A stretch of 64,000 nt of DNA, from assembly GCA_001247695.2 (NCBI GenBank), contig LGRX02035276.1, forward strand, positions 5,665 through 69,664, written 5' to 3'. The translations under genes were made by a program, and so were the position numbers. Below the pieces are notes generated by a model, which saw nothing but the letters and a program-made list of their open reading frames with translations, had not been told where the DNA came from and searched no databases. This document shows, one piece after another, positions 10,614-20,745 of the stretch; position 1 is the first letter of the stretch, and each line of letters opens with the position of its first letter. This DNA comes from Cymbomonas tetramitiformis. Taxonomy: Eukaryota; Chlorophyta; Pyramimonadophyceae; Pyramimonadales; Pyramimonadaceae.

Positions 10614-11704
10614 CACCTGCTCAGCTCCATGTTGCCGTGCACCAGCCTTCGGACCCTGCCATGTCTATGCAGCACTTCAGTGTTGAGCCACAGCAGCCAG
10701 CGGTGCCGGCAGCCGACGTGCAGATCACAACAACCAACACCGAATTCCCTGGAGCTGTGCAGCTGGTGAGCACGGCACCGCCGTCCCGACCCAGGGGTCC
10801 GGGTGGCCCGGGCCGCGGGCCCTATGGGGCGGGTCATTTCATGTACATGAGTCTGCTGTGCATCCTGGCATTCTCTGGCGCGGCAGATGCGGTGCAGTCT
10901 GGTGGTGCCTCCGGTGCTGTGCTGGAGGTGCACCCACGAGCTCTGGTGTTTTGGCATGCTGTCACCTGGGGTCTGGCTATCTCGGCTTGTCTTCCTGCCG
11001 TTGGTGCCAGGACTCCCGTGCGCACCTGGCGACACCTTGTCAACCGGCGGTCACCAGCCGGGGCGGGCCCCAGCCCTCAACAACCCAGCCTCCGGCGGGT
11101 GAGCCCCGTACCTCTCGCCGCTCCTCACCGGTCTGGACTGCTATTCTGGTTATCTGTAGCCTGGCCCTGTGTACCTCGGCACTACTGTTTGGGTATTCTC
11201 TGGGTCTGCGGCAGTCAGTCAGACAGTCAGTCAGTCAGTCAGTCAGTCAGCTTACCCCGCCAGCAGGGGGGTCCGTCGGCCGTTCTGCTGGTCAGCTTTT
11301 CTCAGCTGATGGACTGGCTACCGGTGATACCGGCTTATGTCTGGTCTCTGGTTATGCTGTGGGTACTTATGCTTCTGTGGAGCTTGGTGTACTGTCTGGT
11401 CAGCTTGGGTCAGTTACGGTGGTATACCCTCTGGTACCCGCTGGTTATACTGGTATTCTGGTCTATGGCAGTGCAGAGTCAGTTCCGTTATATGTGCCCG
11501 ACGAGGAGTGGGCTGCTTCTGGATTCAGTTCTCTGGCCAGTGCTGTCCCTGCACCCGTCCGGGTTGACAGGGGCATCGTGTGTGACTCTGGAGCCACATG
11601 TGTCATGTGCGGGGACCTGTCGGCCTGCACCGACGTGGACTACACCCGTACGGTGGCCTTCACCATGGTCACGGCTGGGTCTCACAGGACGGATGCTACT
11701 GTGA
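10610..11704 (+). CDS. Copia ORF2, overlapping frame with hydrophobic segments (uncertain)
   Basis: 364 residues, starting at the ATG that overlaps the gag stop. A Pro/Gly-rich stretch leads to a hydrophobic, signal-like segment (FMYMSLLCILAFSGAADA, about residues 79-96) and later to a strongly hydrophobic segment. From about 10687 the pol frame is also open, so 1 kb is potentially read in two frames. The N-terminal part, up to the shift into the pol frame, is the most credible coding. The gag-only element at 17213-21083 has a comparable hydrophobic segment at the same place. It may be a bridging peptide translated before a shift into pol. No function is recognised. Confidence 0.45.
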   Translation: MTPAQLHVAVHQPSDPAMSMQHFSVEPQQPAVPAADVQITTTNTEFPGAVQLVSTAPPSRPRGPGGPGRGPYGAGHFMYMSLLCILAFSGAADAVQSGGASGAVLEVHPRALVFWHAVTWGLAISACLPAVGARTPVRTWRHLVNRRSPAGAGPSPQQPSLRRVSPVPLAAPHRSGLLFWLSVAWPCVPRHYCLGILWVCGSQSDSQSVSQSVSLPRQQGGPSAVLLVSFSQLMDWLPVIPAYVWSLVMLWVLMLLWSLVYCLVSLGQLRWYTLWYPLVILVFWSMAVQSQFRYMCPTRSGLLLDSVLWPVLSLHPSGLTGASCVTLEPHVSCAGTCRPAPTWTTPVRWPSPWSRLGLTGRMLL

Positions 11705-14700
11705 CATTCCATCTGTATGGGGTCTGTATCCAGGACGGAGCCATCGACCACTTCGTTCTCCCAAACTCACACTATAAAGCCGGCTGCCGCACTCTCCTGT
11801 CTTCTCGGGTTATGCTTTCCCTCGGCTTCGGGTCCCCTGACCTTGTATCCCTCACGTACACCCACCTGCCTACTGGCCGTGTCTATCGGATCATTGACTC
11901 TGGCACAGACTATATGTGGGCGGAGGTCCCTGAGGGGGCAGCCAGTGCACTCACCCAGACTGTATCACGTGTCCGCACCGGTGAGATCTGTGACTGGATG
12001 TGGGCACGCTCAGAGTATGCCAAGTGGGCTTTCCTGAAGGGCTCGCCTGCTGCCCTGGCCAAGACCGGGGAACACAACTTTGACATCTCCCTCTTCGGAG
12101 ACGACCTCCCCCCCGGCGTGGGTAACAACCAGACCTGCCCAGTCAGGTATTCACTGTCTGATTCCTGCTGGGGTCACCTCTGGGCCGGTGCCTATATATA
12201 TGGCAACCCGCCCTTTGACAGACTCACCTGTGAGCGGATGCTCAAGAAGGCCAACCGGGACTTTGCAACCGACCCCGAGCACACGGTATTCCTCTTCTTG
12301 ATTCCCCAGTCACACCTCAGTACATTCAGGCAGCACCTTATTCATTGGGAGGTGCTACATGTGTACCCAGCTGGCACAGAGGGCATATTCAGCTACCGTC
12401 GTGAGCACACCTATGCTGGACGGCCCCTTCAGTCGGCTGGCTCGGAGGGCGGGGGGGACCGTGTCTTCATTGCTGGTACCCCGTTCCCGGTGGCTATCAT
12501 CTACCGTGATCAGTACACGTCCATGAGGTTCACCCCTGAGAGGTGGTGCCATTCCGCATATGCTCATGCTCATGGTCTCAGGCTGGCTCAGCTCATGGAC
12601 CTTGGTGTTGACATCGCCCGACCTGGCACTACAGTTACCCGGGAGCAGCTGCTGGCTCACAGGACCTGTGCTGAGGCCTGTGCTGTGTGTGCCCGTATGC
12701 GGACAGTGCAGCCGAGTCCGAAGCACCCTCCGGCTGACAGATACAGGGCTCAGAAGCCTGGATCTATGTGGGCGGCTGATGCTACAGGCCCGATCACGCC
12801 TATTGGCTATGACGGGTCGAGGTACCGCTGGACCTTTGTGGAGTTCACTGTGAGGTTTACACTTTGCTACTTCTCTGCTGAGAAGTCGGCATACAGCTTC
12901 ATCCTGGCTCAGTTCCTGGCAGATGTTGTTCATCACGGCTTTGCCTGCACTGGCCTGGTCCTCCGCACTGATTGTGCCCCGGAGCTGTGTGACCCTGCAG
13001 CACAGGCTCTGTACAAACACCATGGCATCAAACACCTGCAGTCGTCACCCACCCTGCACTGGCAGAACTTCATGGCTGAATATGTGATTGGTAAGATCTC
13101 GTCGGTCTCCCGTGCACTCCTGGAGACAGCCGGTATGGACCTCACCTACTGGCCTCTTGCAGACAGTCATGCCTGCCTGCTATGGGATATCCTGCCTCAT
13201 GGGCGGGACGCCGTGGTGCCATTCTATCACCTTATGGGCTATCACTTTACCTACTCCCGTATCGAGATATTCGGCACCCTGTGCACTGTGGCCATGGATG
13301 CTCAGCAGATGCGGGCCCGCCATCCGGGGGTCTCCAAGAAGCGGCCCCCCCGGGCCTGGCAGGGGCGGTTTGTGGGCATCAGCCTCAGGTCCTCGGCCTA
13401 CAAGGTACTAGACCTGGAGAGGAACAAGGTTGTTTCCGAGGGCCGGCCAGACTTCATCAGAAACTACTCAGAGTTCGGGCAGGTGATGTCATCGTTCCCT
13501 GCCCCCGCTCCCGACGAGCAGCACTCCGCACCCGTGCCCGGTGACAGGCCGGAGCCGTGGAAGGACTACACCACTGACATGGTGGTGGTAGTCCATTCCG
13601 TGGCTGCCTATTATGACACCCGGGACGGTGAGACCTATGCCACCGTGCAGTTGCTTGACACTGGTTCAGCAGACACTTTCTGGACCACCGCCCAGCAGTA
13701 TGTCATGGCTGACCCTGCGGGCACTGCTTGGTTTGACTTGGTCCACTGGCTGGACCGCCGCAGGGTCATTGACTGTGTCAATCAACACTACCCGCTCTGG
13801 ACTCTGGCTAAGGCTCAGGAGGCCCGCGGTGATCCGCTGTATCCGGCACTCATTGTGTCCACGGACATGAGGCGGTCCAGGTCCTATGGGGTGCTCTTCC
13901 GGCCTATGGCCTACGGTGATGTGACTGCCCCACGTGCCTATGCCATGGACCTCCGTGCCAGTCTGGTGGTGTTCCCTGATACCCACAGTGCTTGCCACCT
14001 TCCCTTCTCCGACCACCCGGAGCAGGACCAGTGGCTCCTTCCGCACTATGTGGTCCCACCAGAGGACACGGTCGGTACATTGCCTGCCAGCGGCACACTC
14101 AGCTTCTGTCATATCTCTGCTGACCTCGCCGAGCGCCTGTACCACACTGCAGCTCCTGATCTGCCACTGCCAGGTGGGTACCGCCAGGCACTGTCTATGC
14201 CTGATGGGGCTCAGTGGGAGGAGGCTATTACCGGTGGGGAGGTGCAGCCTCTGATTGACCAGGGTAAGATAGAACCGGTGGAGGTGCTACCCGACGGTGA
14301 GATCGCCACCAGCACCATCTTTGTGCTGAATAAGCCCTGGAAGCCACGGGATGGTCTACCGCCCGTCCAAATTCATAAAGCTCGGATGGCCGTGGCTGCC
14401 ACATGGCACTGGGGCTACACCCAAGCTGAGACCGCATGCACGGTAGCAGACCTGCCCACCTTCCGCCTTCTCTTCATCCTGTCTATTATCTTTGCTGGTA
14501 TGGGGGTTATGGTCTATCACTTTGACGTCAGTCAGGCCTTTGTTCATGCCCGTCTGGAGGTTCCCATATATGTGCGGTTCCCCTCTGGGTATATGTATAA
14601 GGGCAGATATGGATATGCCAAGCTGCTCTATGCTCTCTACGGGCTACGGACGGCTGGTGCTTCCTGGCAGAAGCTGGCCAACAAATTCATGAAGTCCTTC

Positions 14701-16098
14701 ACCTATCAGGGAATGCACTTCACCCAGTCCACATATGACCCGTGCCTATACTATATTGTGACCTCTGTGTTCGTGGCCTTCGTGGCTGTCTACGTGGATG
14801 ACTTCGGGCTGACATGTGATGATGCCTTCCACCAGGCTTTCTGGGCAGCTTTCCAGGCGGCATTCAAGAGCAAGAATCTTGGCCGTATGACAGCCGTCCT
14901 GCAGCTTGCGGTTGACTATGATCGGTGGGGCATTGCACTGTCCCAAACCAGGCAGATCAAGGAGCTCATGTCCAAGTTCAAGCTTCCGGCCAAAACCTTT
15001 CACAATCCGATGGATGTGAACCTCGTTATCCAGAAGCCGGAGCACCCTGATCTCACCCTTGTCACCCCGTATCTCTCACTGCTTGGGTCCCTGCTGTGGA
15101 TTGCACGGTGCACCAGGCCAGATGTGTATTACTCGGTCATATATCTGGCACAGTTCTCCTCATGCCCCTCGGCTCAGGCCTGGGAGGCACTTCAGAGAGT
15201 GGCTCAGTATCTATACTTCACACGGCACTACCGTATCCGTTATGCTTACCCCAGTGCACCGCTTTCTGTGCTCACAATACAGGTGTATTCGGATGCTGAC
15301 CATGCTCGTGACAAACTGAACGGGTGCCTCTCCTACTCGGGAGGCATTGTATTCCTCAACGGCATGGTCCTTCATTGGGTATGTGCCCGCCAGACTGATG
15401 CTGAGATGTCCTCCACTGGATCTGAGTATGTGGCCGCCTCTGTGGTTGGGCAGCGGGCCATGTCTGCTATCCATATGATTGTGGAGATGTTCGGCTTTAT
15501 CAGAATTACGCAGCAGGAGCCGGGTGTGTCTGCTCTGGCTCTGTCTACGGCCTTCCCTGCAGCTGACACTTCTTGGATGCAGAGGGCGGCCACGTTCTTC
15601 GAGAATCATGCTATGGGTCATGGTCAGATGGGCCCCGCCTCCCCCCTACACTACCGGGAGGCTGAGCCTGTTCCTGACAGCAGCCTGTATGCCCTGCCTC
15701 ACGCGGTGCCGGTACCATATGATGGCACGGGCTACGAGGACGGTCCGCGGGAGTACCAATCTCAGCGGTCTGGCATGTATGGTACCTCTGGACCCTTCAT
15801 TCCCAGGCTGGAGCTCCCGGTGGCTGTCATGATTGACAACCAGGCGGCCTCTTCCATTCTGAGGAATGTCATGCTATCCACCAAGATTAAGCATGTGTTG
15901 ATCCGTTTTCACTGCTTTCGGGGGTGGGTGTGTGCTGGGTACCTAGTGCCTGTTTACATCAACACCTTACTCAACCTGGCTGATATCTTCACCAAACCTC
16001 TTCCTGGACTCAAGGACAAGGTGCGGGTGATCATCAGCATGATCGAGTCCTTCATGGACGTGATCCGCCCGCACCCCAGTGGTGCGGGTGACTCCTAG
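10858..16098 (+). CDS. Copia Pol polyprotein (protease, integrase, reverse transcriptase, RNase H)
   Basis: The frame is open from 10687; no ATG dictates a start, so it is probably reached by reinitiation or frameshifting from upstream. Domains in order: hydrophobic segment (TAILVICSLALCTSALLFGY); aspartic protease DSGA at about residue 243; integrase with H-H-C-C zinc site (HRTC, CAVC) and the core residues of ADATGP, RTDCAP and FMAEYV; copia reverse transcriptase (FDVSQAFVHA, LLYALYGLR, YVDD at about residue 1312); RNase H (YSDADHA, STGSEY, IDNQAA) ending ADIFTKPLPG. No internal stops occur in 1746 residues. An SQ-rich run is encoded by a CAGT microsatellite. It is in the +1 frame relative to gag. 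Confidence 0.95.
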   Translation: MHPGILWRGRCGAVWWCLRCCAGGAPTSSGVLACCHLGSGYLGLSSCRWCQDSRAHLATPCQPAVTSRGGPQPSTTQPPAGEPRTSRRSSPVWTAILVICSLALCTSALLFGYSLGLRQSVRQSVSQSVSQLTPPAGGSVGRSAGQLFSADGLATGDTGLCLVSGYAVGTYASVELGVLSGQLGSVTVVYPLVPAGYTGILVYGSAESVPLYVPDEEWAASGFSSLASAVPAPVRVDRGIVCDSGATCVMCGDLSACTDVDYTRTVAFTMVTAGSHRTDATVTFHLYGVCIQDGAIDHFVLPNSHYKAGCRTLLSSRVMLSLGFGSPDLVSLTYTHLPTGRVYRIIDSGTDYMWAEVPEGAASALTQTVSRVRTGEICDWMWARSEYAKWAFLKGSPAALAKTGEHNFDISLFGDDLPPGVGNNQTCPVRYSLSDSCWGHLWAGAYIYGNPPFDRLTCERMLKKANRDFATDPEHTVFLFLIPQSHLSTFRQHLIHWEVLHVYPAGTEGIFSYRREHTYAGRPLQSAGSEGGGDRVFIAGTPFPVAIIYRDQYTSMRFTPERWCHSAYAHAHGLRLAQLMDLGVDIARPGTTVTREQLLAHRTCAEACAVCARMRTVQPSPKHPPADRYRAQKPGSMWAADATGPITPIGYDGSRYRWTFVEFTVRFTLCYFSAEKSAYSFILAQFLADVVHHGFACTGLVLRTDCAPELCDPAAQALYKHHGIKHLQSSPTLHWQNFMAEYVIGKISSVSRALLETAGMDLTYWPLADSHACLLWDILPHGRDAVVPFYHLMGYHFTYSRIEIFGTLCTVAMDAQQMRARHPGVSKKRPPRAWQGRFVGISLRSSAYKVLDLERNKVVSEGRPDFIRNYSEFGQVMSSFPAPAPDEQHSAPVPGDRPEPWKDYTTDMVVVVHSVAAYYDTRDGETYATVQLLDTGSADTFWTTAQQYVMADPAGTAWFDLVHWLDRRRVIDCVNQHYPLWTLAKAQEARGDPLYPALIVSTDMRRSRSYGVLFRPMAYGDVTAPRAYAMDLRASLVVFPDTHSACHLPFSDHPEQDQWLLPHYVVPPEDTVGTLPASGTLSFCHISADLAERLYHTAAPDLPLPGGYRQALSMPDGAQWEEAITGGEVQPLIDQGKIEPVEVLPDGEIATSTIFVLNKPWKPRDGLPPVQIHKARMAVAATWHWGYTQAETACTVADLPTFRLLFILSIIFAGMGVMVYHFDVSQAFVHARLEVPIYVRFPSGYMYKGRYGYAKLLYALYGLRTAGASWQKLANKFMKSFTYQGMHFTQSTYDPCLYYIVTSVFVAFVAVYVDDFGLTCDDAFHQAFWAAFQAAFKSKNLGRMTAVLQLAVDYDRWGIALSQTRQIKELMSKFKLPAKTFHNPMDVNLVIQKPEHPDLTLVTPYLSLLGSLLWIARCTRPDVYYSVIYLAQFSSCPSAQAWEALQRVAQYLYFTRHYRIRYAYPSAPLSVLTIQVYSDADHARDKLNGCLSYSGGIVFLNGMVLHWVCARQTDAEMSSTGSEYVAASVVGQRAMSAIHMIVEMFGFIRITQQEPGVSALALSTAFPAADTSWMQRAATFFENHAMGHGQMGPASPLHYREAEPVPDSSLYALPHAVPVPYDGTGYEDGPREYQSQRSGMYGTSGPFIPRLELPVAVMIDNQAASSILRNVMLSTKIKHVLIRFHCFRGWVCAGYLVPVYINTLLNLADIFTKPLPGLKDKVRVIISMIESFMDVIRPHPSGAGDS
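11210..11250 (+). repeat. CAGT tetranucleotide microsatellite inside copia pol
   Basis: About ten CAGT or CAGA units in a row, translated as a Ser-Val-Gln-rich run in the pol frame. Four-base unit slippage here would shift the reading frame, so the tract sits at a sensitive spot between the dual-frame region and the protease. Confidence 0.85.
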
Positions 16099-16641
16099 GT
16101 TCTCTGGTCCTCTGTCCGGCTGAGCTGCAGGCCTATGAGCCGGCAGCGGTCGGGCAAGGGGTCTTTCTGGTCTGACTGGATTGATGCCCTTTGACGTGGT
16201 GCCCTTCTGGACTGGACTTTGTGTTCGTGGACGGACTGGTACCTATGACCTGCCCTATGAGACCTTAGACACCGACAGCTCTACTCTGACCTTAAGCACA
16301 TCTGACTGGATTATGGCCTTTGACTACATCCTGTACCTCTTTGACATCTTCCATGACCTCGAGTACTGGTTGACCGTCGAGCTGAGCAGCATCAGATGAG
16401 AGTATCTATCGGGGAGCGAGATCTGGCAGAGACCAGTTGCTATTTTCATATCCTTGTGGCAGTCCACCTAGTTGGCATGCATATACTAGTACTTTAGCAT
16501 TCGGTTTAGAGGGTTAGCCGGAAGCGGGGATGGCGGCAGGTCGGCCCTTTGGTTGATGTTGTCCTGATCCGTGGACGGGGACCTCTTAGTTTGCATTAGC
16601 TACCTGTTTCACATTCTTGTGCCACCTCAGCCGAGGTGGTG
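16099..16641 (+). other. Copia 3' untranslated region ending in a hairpin next to the LTR
   Basis: No coding signal. A motif (TCTGACTGGATT then CCTTTGAC) is present twice, near 16170 and 16301. The last bases form CCACCTCAG/CCGAGGTGG with a 2-base loop, followed by TG and then the LTR. No classical polypurine tract is visible; AGGTGGTG would be the plus-strand primer candidate. Confidence 0.6.
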
Positions 16642-16897
16642 TGCTGAGATTCAGTAGTTCAGTATCACGTATGACGTATGACAGTGACAGTGACAGTACA
16701 GTGACTTCCTACCTGTACTCAGTAGTTCGACTTCGGTAGCTTAGACTGTGACACACGATATGATTGCCTAGTGACGGCCTCAGAGCTTAGATAGCCTGAG
16801 AGTCGTGTATTCATTTCTATCTTTTGATATACCCGATTGCCTCGCTCAAACCCTACGGCGTTCAGCGTTTTCACTGTGTCACTAGGACATTCTAGTA
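16642..16897 (+). repeat. Copia 3' LTR
   Basis: Matches 7978-8233 base for base as far as read, and is followed by TTGTT, the second target copy. Confidence 0.93.
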
Positions 16898-16902
16898 TTG
16901 TT

Positions 16903-17212
16903 GTCGTAGCTGCGACAAAATAATCTGCGACAAAAAACCCCATCATTGCGACAAAAAAGATCCGCTACCGTCTGACCTTATGTTGGCAAGTTTTCACGGC
17001 ATTTGGACGAGTATCGCGTAAGTTAGGATTTGGGGGTACCTGGAGCCGGAGCGGGAAATGTGCTGCAGAAATGGAATTGTGCTGCAAGGATTGCGGCACG
17101 CATGTAGCACGTGTGCAGCACTGTGCTACAGACGTACCACAGGCATGTTGCAAGAGTAGATGTGCAGCACATATGCAGCTATCGTGCAGCACGTCTGCAC
17201 GCGGGTGACATC
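16903..17212. repeat. Host-side repeats rich in GCTGCA/TGCAGC
   Basis: It begins with GCGACAAAA arms, then a cluster of GTGCTGCA, GTGCAGCAC, ATGCAGCTATC and similar motifs that continue after the next element at 21084-21180 (CTGCAGCTATCC units). Dense subterminal repeats of this sort are typical of CACTA transposon ends, and a CACTA remnant lies just beyond, so this may be its subterminal region (inference). The ACATC target copy is at 17208-17212. Confidence 0.5.
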
Positions 17213-17381
17213 TGCTGGAAGTGACGCCCCGACTGTCATTCCTATAGTCAGGGTGTATGACTGCCACCGGTCCCGGAACCCTAGACCCCGAACATATAAC
17301 GGGAAGACTGATTATTCTCACCTGGAATCTATTCTGATTATCTGTCTCACCGAATATACAGTCCAGCTGATATATTCAGCA
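17213..17381 (+). repeat. 5' LTR of the gag-only element
   Basis: 169 bases, from TGCTGGAAGTG to GATATATTCAGCA. The copy at 20746-21083 has the same length once its MITE is removed. Confidence 0.9.
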
Positions 17382-17773
17382 GGTTTGGTCCCACGCACTC
17401 TTAATTTTACATTGCGACGTTGGCCATGATTGGCTAAATACCGACGCTTGAGATGGGGTGAGGACCCGTGTTAGAGAGGTTTTCGATATGGGCGGTATGG
17501 CTCAGTTACGGACGCGCGGTTGATTGGACATGATTGGGACGCGCGTTATGGCATCTTATTTTCCGTGCAGTATCGTTGGGCTGGATTTTGTTGTTTCTGG
17601 TCACTAGTACACCGTCCAGCATTGATCACGTCCTTTCGTCCCACACGACCGCGTATTATTTGCTGTTTCCCCGATTTATCCTCGACGACCCGCCACGACT
17701 CGCAAGCCGTCGCCCAAACCGTTAACCTCACCTCGCATTATTCACCTCACCCTATCTCTGTAGTCATTTCATC

Positions 17774-19272
17774 ATGGGCACTTCTACGAGATCTCACACT
17801 GCGGCCACACGCCGCTCCCTAGTTACCATTTTCGACGATGCCACAGCCAGACATGCGACTACACCAGCCACTCCTACAGTTGCGGCTGCTCCGGCTGCCC
17901 AATCGGCGGGGGCAATGTTCCTCGACGCGGTCAGACGTCTGGCGAAGGAGTCCTTCGACGAGCGTGCCGCCAAGCTCGTCATCAAGAAGGTGTACGACGA
18001 TAAACATGGACGTTTTGATGGTACGGAATCGAATGTCAGCTCCGTTTTCGCCCGTCTGGTTCTGGCGCTACGGGACATTTTCGTCACTGAGGAGGCCGTG
18101 TTTTCTTCTCTGTTCGACCTGGAGGATGCCACGCTGCCCGTTCGCGTTGAGGCGAACAAACTACTGTTTTCGACACTGGAGTACATTATCGCTCCGGTGT
18201 CACCCGCGGCAGACTGGATGGAGTCTTCGGCGGAGGCACACCCGTTTGATGGGAAACGGGTGTTGCCGGAGATCGCCAGGATGCTTCTGGATTCCGGCGG
18301 ACCCTTTCAGGGCACCGCAAACCTTCTGGCCATCAAGATCACCCAGTTCGACCCGTCGCGGACTATCGCCGCCTTCAACGCCGCTCTTCGGTCTGCTCGG
18401 AGGAAGAGCACCCTCGACGACATGGAGGTCGAGTCCCTCTTCATCAAGGCCTTCGACCCGGTTTTCTTTGCCCCGGTTGTCAACCGGCTCCTGTTGCACG
18501 ACCAGCGTGCGGCGGAGTCCCTTGCCACCATTCAGCGATGGACCCGTGAGTGCTACGCACAAAACGGGACGGACTCGCACGTCCCGGCTGCTGCGCGCAA
18601 GTACTCCGCCTTCGCCCTGATTGGACAGCACGACGACGAAGACTTCAAGACCATCTTCAGCGAGCTCCGTGACCAGCTATTCGACATGAAGAAGGAGATC
18701 AAGGCCCTCCACAACCGTATCGACGACACCAAGGGTTTCACGACCCGCAACGACAAGAAGAACGCCATCGGACGAGGTGGGCATGGTGACGGCAACCGCT
18801 TCGCTGCGAGCCTGCGACGCCTCTTCCCGAGCACGGCAACTTCCCGCAGAACTTCCGTGGAAAGCCTTCGAAGAAGGTGGCTTTATTCCACAAACCCACC
18901 GGTACGTTCGTTCGATTGTGCGGGAACCCTACATGCTCCGCCACGGCGGAGAAGCATTGGCATCGGGACTGCCCGCACGGCGGGCCACGTGGACATGTTG
19001 GCGCACACGGCTTCAGCGTAGCGGACAGCGAACATGACGTCTTCGCCACGCTGTTCCATAACGCCATGGAGAGCAACGACCCCGCTCGTTTCGACGCCGT
19101 CTGCTACATTGCAGACGGCAAACCGGAACTCTACGACACCGTCTCCGCCTTCTCCTTCGCTGTCGCCGAGGAGCGGGTGTCCGACACCATCGAGGAGTAT
19201 CTGGGGTGCTGCCAACCCGCTGACACGCCGCTTCAGGGTCTGCGCGGTTGGAGGTGGTGCTTTGAACATTAA
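17774..19272 (+). pseudogene. Gag-like gene with zinc knuckle, frameshifted
   Basis: The ATG at 17774 opens a mostly helical Gag-like protein that stays in frame to about 18826, where the homologous reading moves to another frame (18877-19272 track). That second frame carries a zinc-knuckle-like motif (CGNPTC then HWHRDC) in a Pro/Gly/His-rich context and ends at a stop at 19272. One base change therefore separates the capsid and nucleocapsid parts, unless it is a translational shift. The general layout (helical body, basic linker, knuckle, acidic tail) parallels the copia Gag at 8904, although I see no clear sequence identity. Confidence 0.7.
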
Positions 19273-20316
19273 CAACTTCAAGGTCCACGACAAGGTCCAT
19301 GCCGACGCTCTGGCCGTGCCACCGCCGCCAGCACCGCCTACCGCTCCGCAGTCGGTGGTGTCCGACGAGGGGATGTACCCCGTCAGCGCCCTGCACGCCC
19401 ATGAGTCGCACATGTCCTTCATGGACAAGTTCGCGGTAAATTTGGACCTGACTGGGCCGGAGCCGACCCTTGCGATGCCTTGCATGGGGCCCGTTGCACC
19501 CGTGGACTCTGTTTCAGTGGCAGGGGAGGACTCCGACGATGACGACGAGGGTCTTCCGCCACCACGGCAGACCTTGGGGTGCGGCAGACCGCCGATGGGT
19601 TTTGGGTTCTCCGCCCTTACATCCCTCGCAGTCTGCATGCTCTTCCTTATTTGTGCAGCTGCTGTGCCTACAGTAATCACTCACCTTTAAGAAAACCCGC
19701 CGATAAGAAACCAGCCAGCTTTTCAGGGGGGGGGTACGCAAGTTGGTGAGAATCGCTGACTGGTTTTTTTGAGCTATGAAATAGTCGAAAATAAGAAATA
19801 TGGGTGCTGGCGCCGCAGGCGGAAAATTTTGAAAATGTCGCCTTTTTAAGGGTTTATCATTGGATTTTTAAGAAAATTGCTGGCTGATTGAAAGAAAATA
19901 CTTGCTAATTCTTACCGATTCCATAGGACGCTGGCGCTGGCGGGGGGGGGTACGCAAGTTGGTGGAATTAGCTGGCTGACCCCAAATCTCTGGTTTTCTT
20001 AAAGGTGAGTGATTACTGTACCCAGAGTCACTCCACGCATGAATCATCAGCAACACCGGAGCACATCGGCGACGAGGTCGGTGGTGCTGGTGTGCTATCA
20101 CCCACGGCTGTCCCGCCGGCGCTCTATTGGCGGCCGGAGGGGTGGTACCCCAACGACCATGGAGATTACCTCGGCTCCCTTTGGACATGGTACCCGGGTC
20201 CCTCGCAACCGCCCGTATGTAGCGGCTCCGGCTCTTCCCGTGCCGCCCTAACCGGGTGGTGCTCCACCGTCACTGGACTATGCACCACCCACCTCAGACG
20301 GGGAGGACGAGGATGA
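19264..20316 (+). pseudogene. Second ORF of the gag-only element, split by a MITE
   Basis: Frame 2 resumes near 19264, runs through a Pro-rich and acidic stretch into a hydrophobic segment (SLAVCMLFLICAAAVPT), is cut at 19670 by the MITE at 19671-20018, and continues in the same frame from 20021 to a TGA ending at 20316. Removing the MITE and one TA restores one open frame across the joint. The position and hydrophobic segment parallel ORF2 of the copia element. No enzymatic motif is present. Confidence 0.55.
19671..20018. mobile_element. Pogo/Tc1-type MITE with 27-base perfect terminal inverted repeats
   Basis: The ends begin CAGTAATCACTCACC and are exact inverted repeats for 27 bases, flanked by TA duplications (19669-19670, 20019-20020). 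348 bases, no coding capacity, with a G-run (GGGGGGGGTACGCAAGTTGG) repeated internally near both ends. TA targets and CAGT termini point to the pogo/Tigger branch of Tc1-mariner. Related copies lie at 20791-20957 and 61597-62124. Confidence 0.88.
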
Positions 20317-20745
20317 ACCTTCTTCTTCAATCGAGCACAGGACCCGACTGGTTGCACACGGTGCGACTGACTACAGTACGGCAACATCGGCAATTTCTCA
20401 TTCTGCTCTACGCATGATTTGTCAGACAGTGGTACCAGCTCTCCTGGGCGCTGTAACAGTGGCATCGGCTCTCCCGGGCACTATCGACGTGGCTAGAGCT
20501 GACGGGATTGGATTAGCCTGCCTCCAGATCGAGATGCTGTTGGTTCAGGTTGCCCCAAGATGGGCTTAATTTAGGGTTTAACTGTATCTGTATTCTGCAA
20601 TATACCTCACTGACTGCTAGTTTCAGGAGTCGCCCTGCCAGAAAGGGCAGGTTCTCCTGTAGGATGCTTATTTCCACCGAAGCTGAGTAGGTGTTTGTTT
20701 CAGTTCCGTGGCCACCTAGTTTGCCAGTCACCACCCTAGGTGGTG
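20317..20745 (+). other. 3' untranslated region of the gag-only element
   Basis: No coding signal. It ends with CCACCCTAGGTGGTG directly before the LTR start, a hairpin like the one that precedes the copia 3' LTR. Confidence 0.55.

Larger units (their letters stand above)
7978..16897 (+). mobile_element. Complete Ty1/copia LTR retrotransposon, 8920 bases
   Basis: Identical-looking 256-base LTRs (7978-8233 and 16642-16897) start with TGCTGAGATT. They are flanked by the 5-base target duplication TTGTT (7973-7977 and 16898-16902). Internal order is long leader, gag, overlapping ORF2, then protease, integrase, reverse transcriptase and RNase H, which is the copia order. All reading frames are intact over their domains and the LTRs look identical, so the insertion is probably recent. 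I could not recognise a standard primer binding site after the 5' LTR, and a hairpin rather than a purine tract precedes the 3' LTR. Confidence 0.95.

Noticed and set aside
11210..11250. Programmed frameshift signal in the CAGT repeat
   Set aside because: Slippage there would be replicative and the pol frame is already open on both sides. No heptamer or pseudoknot could be made out.
16181..16399. 72-residue ORF after copia pol
   Set aside because: It lies in the 3' untranslated region, contains an internal sequence duplication and shows no domain.
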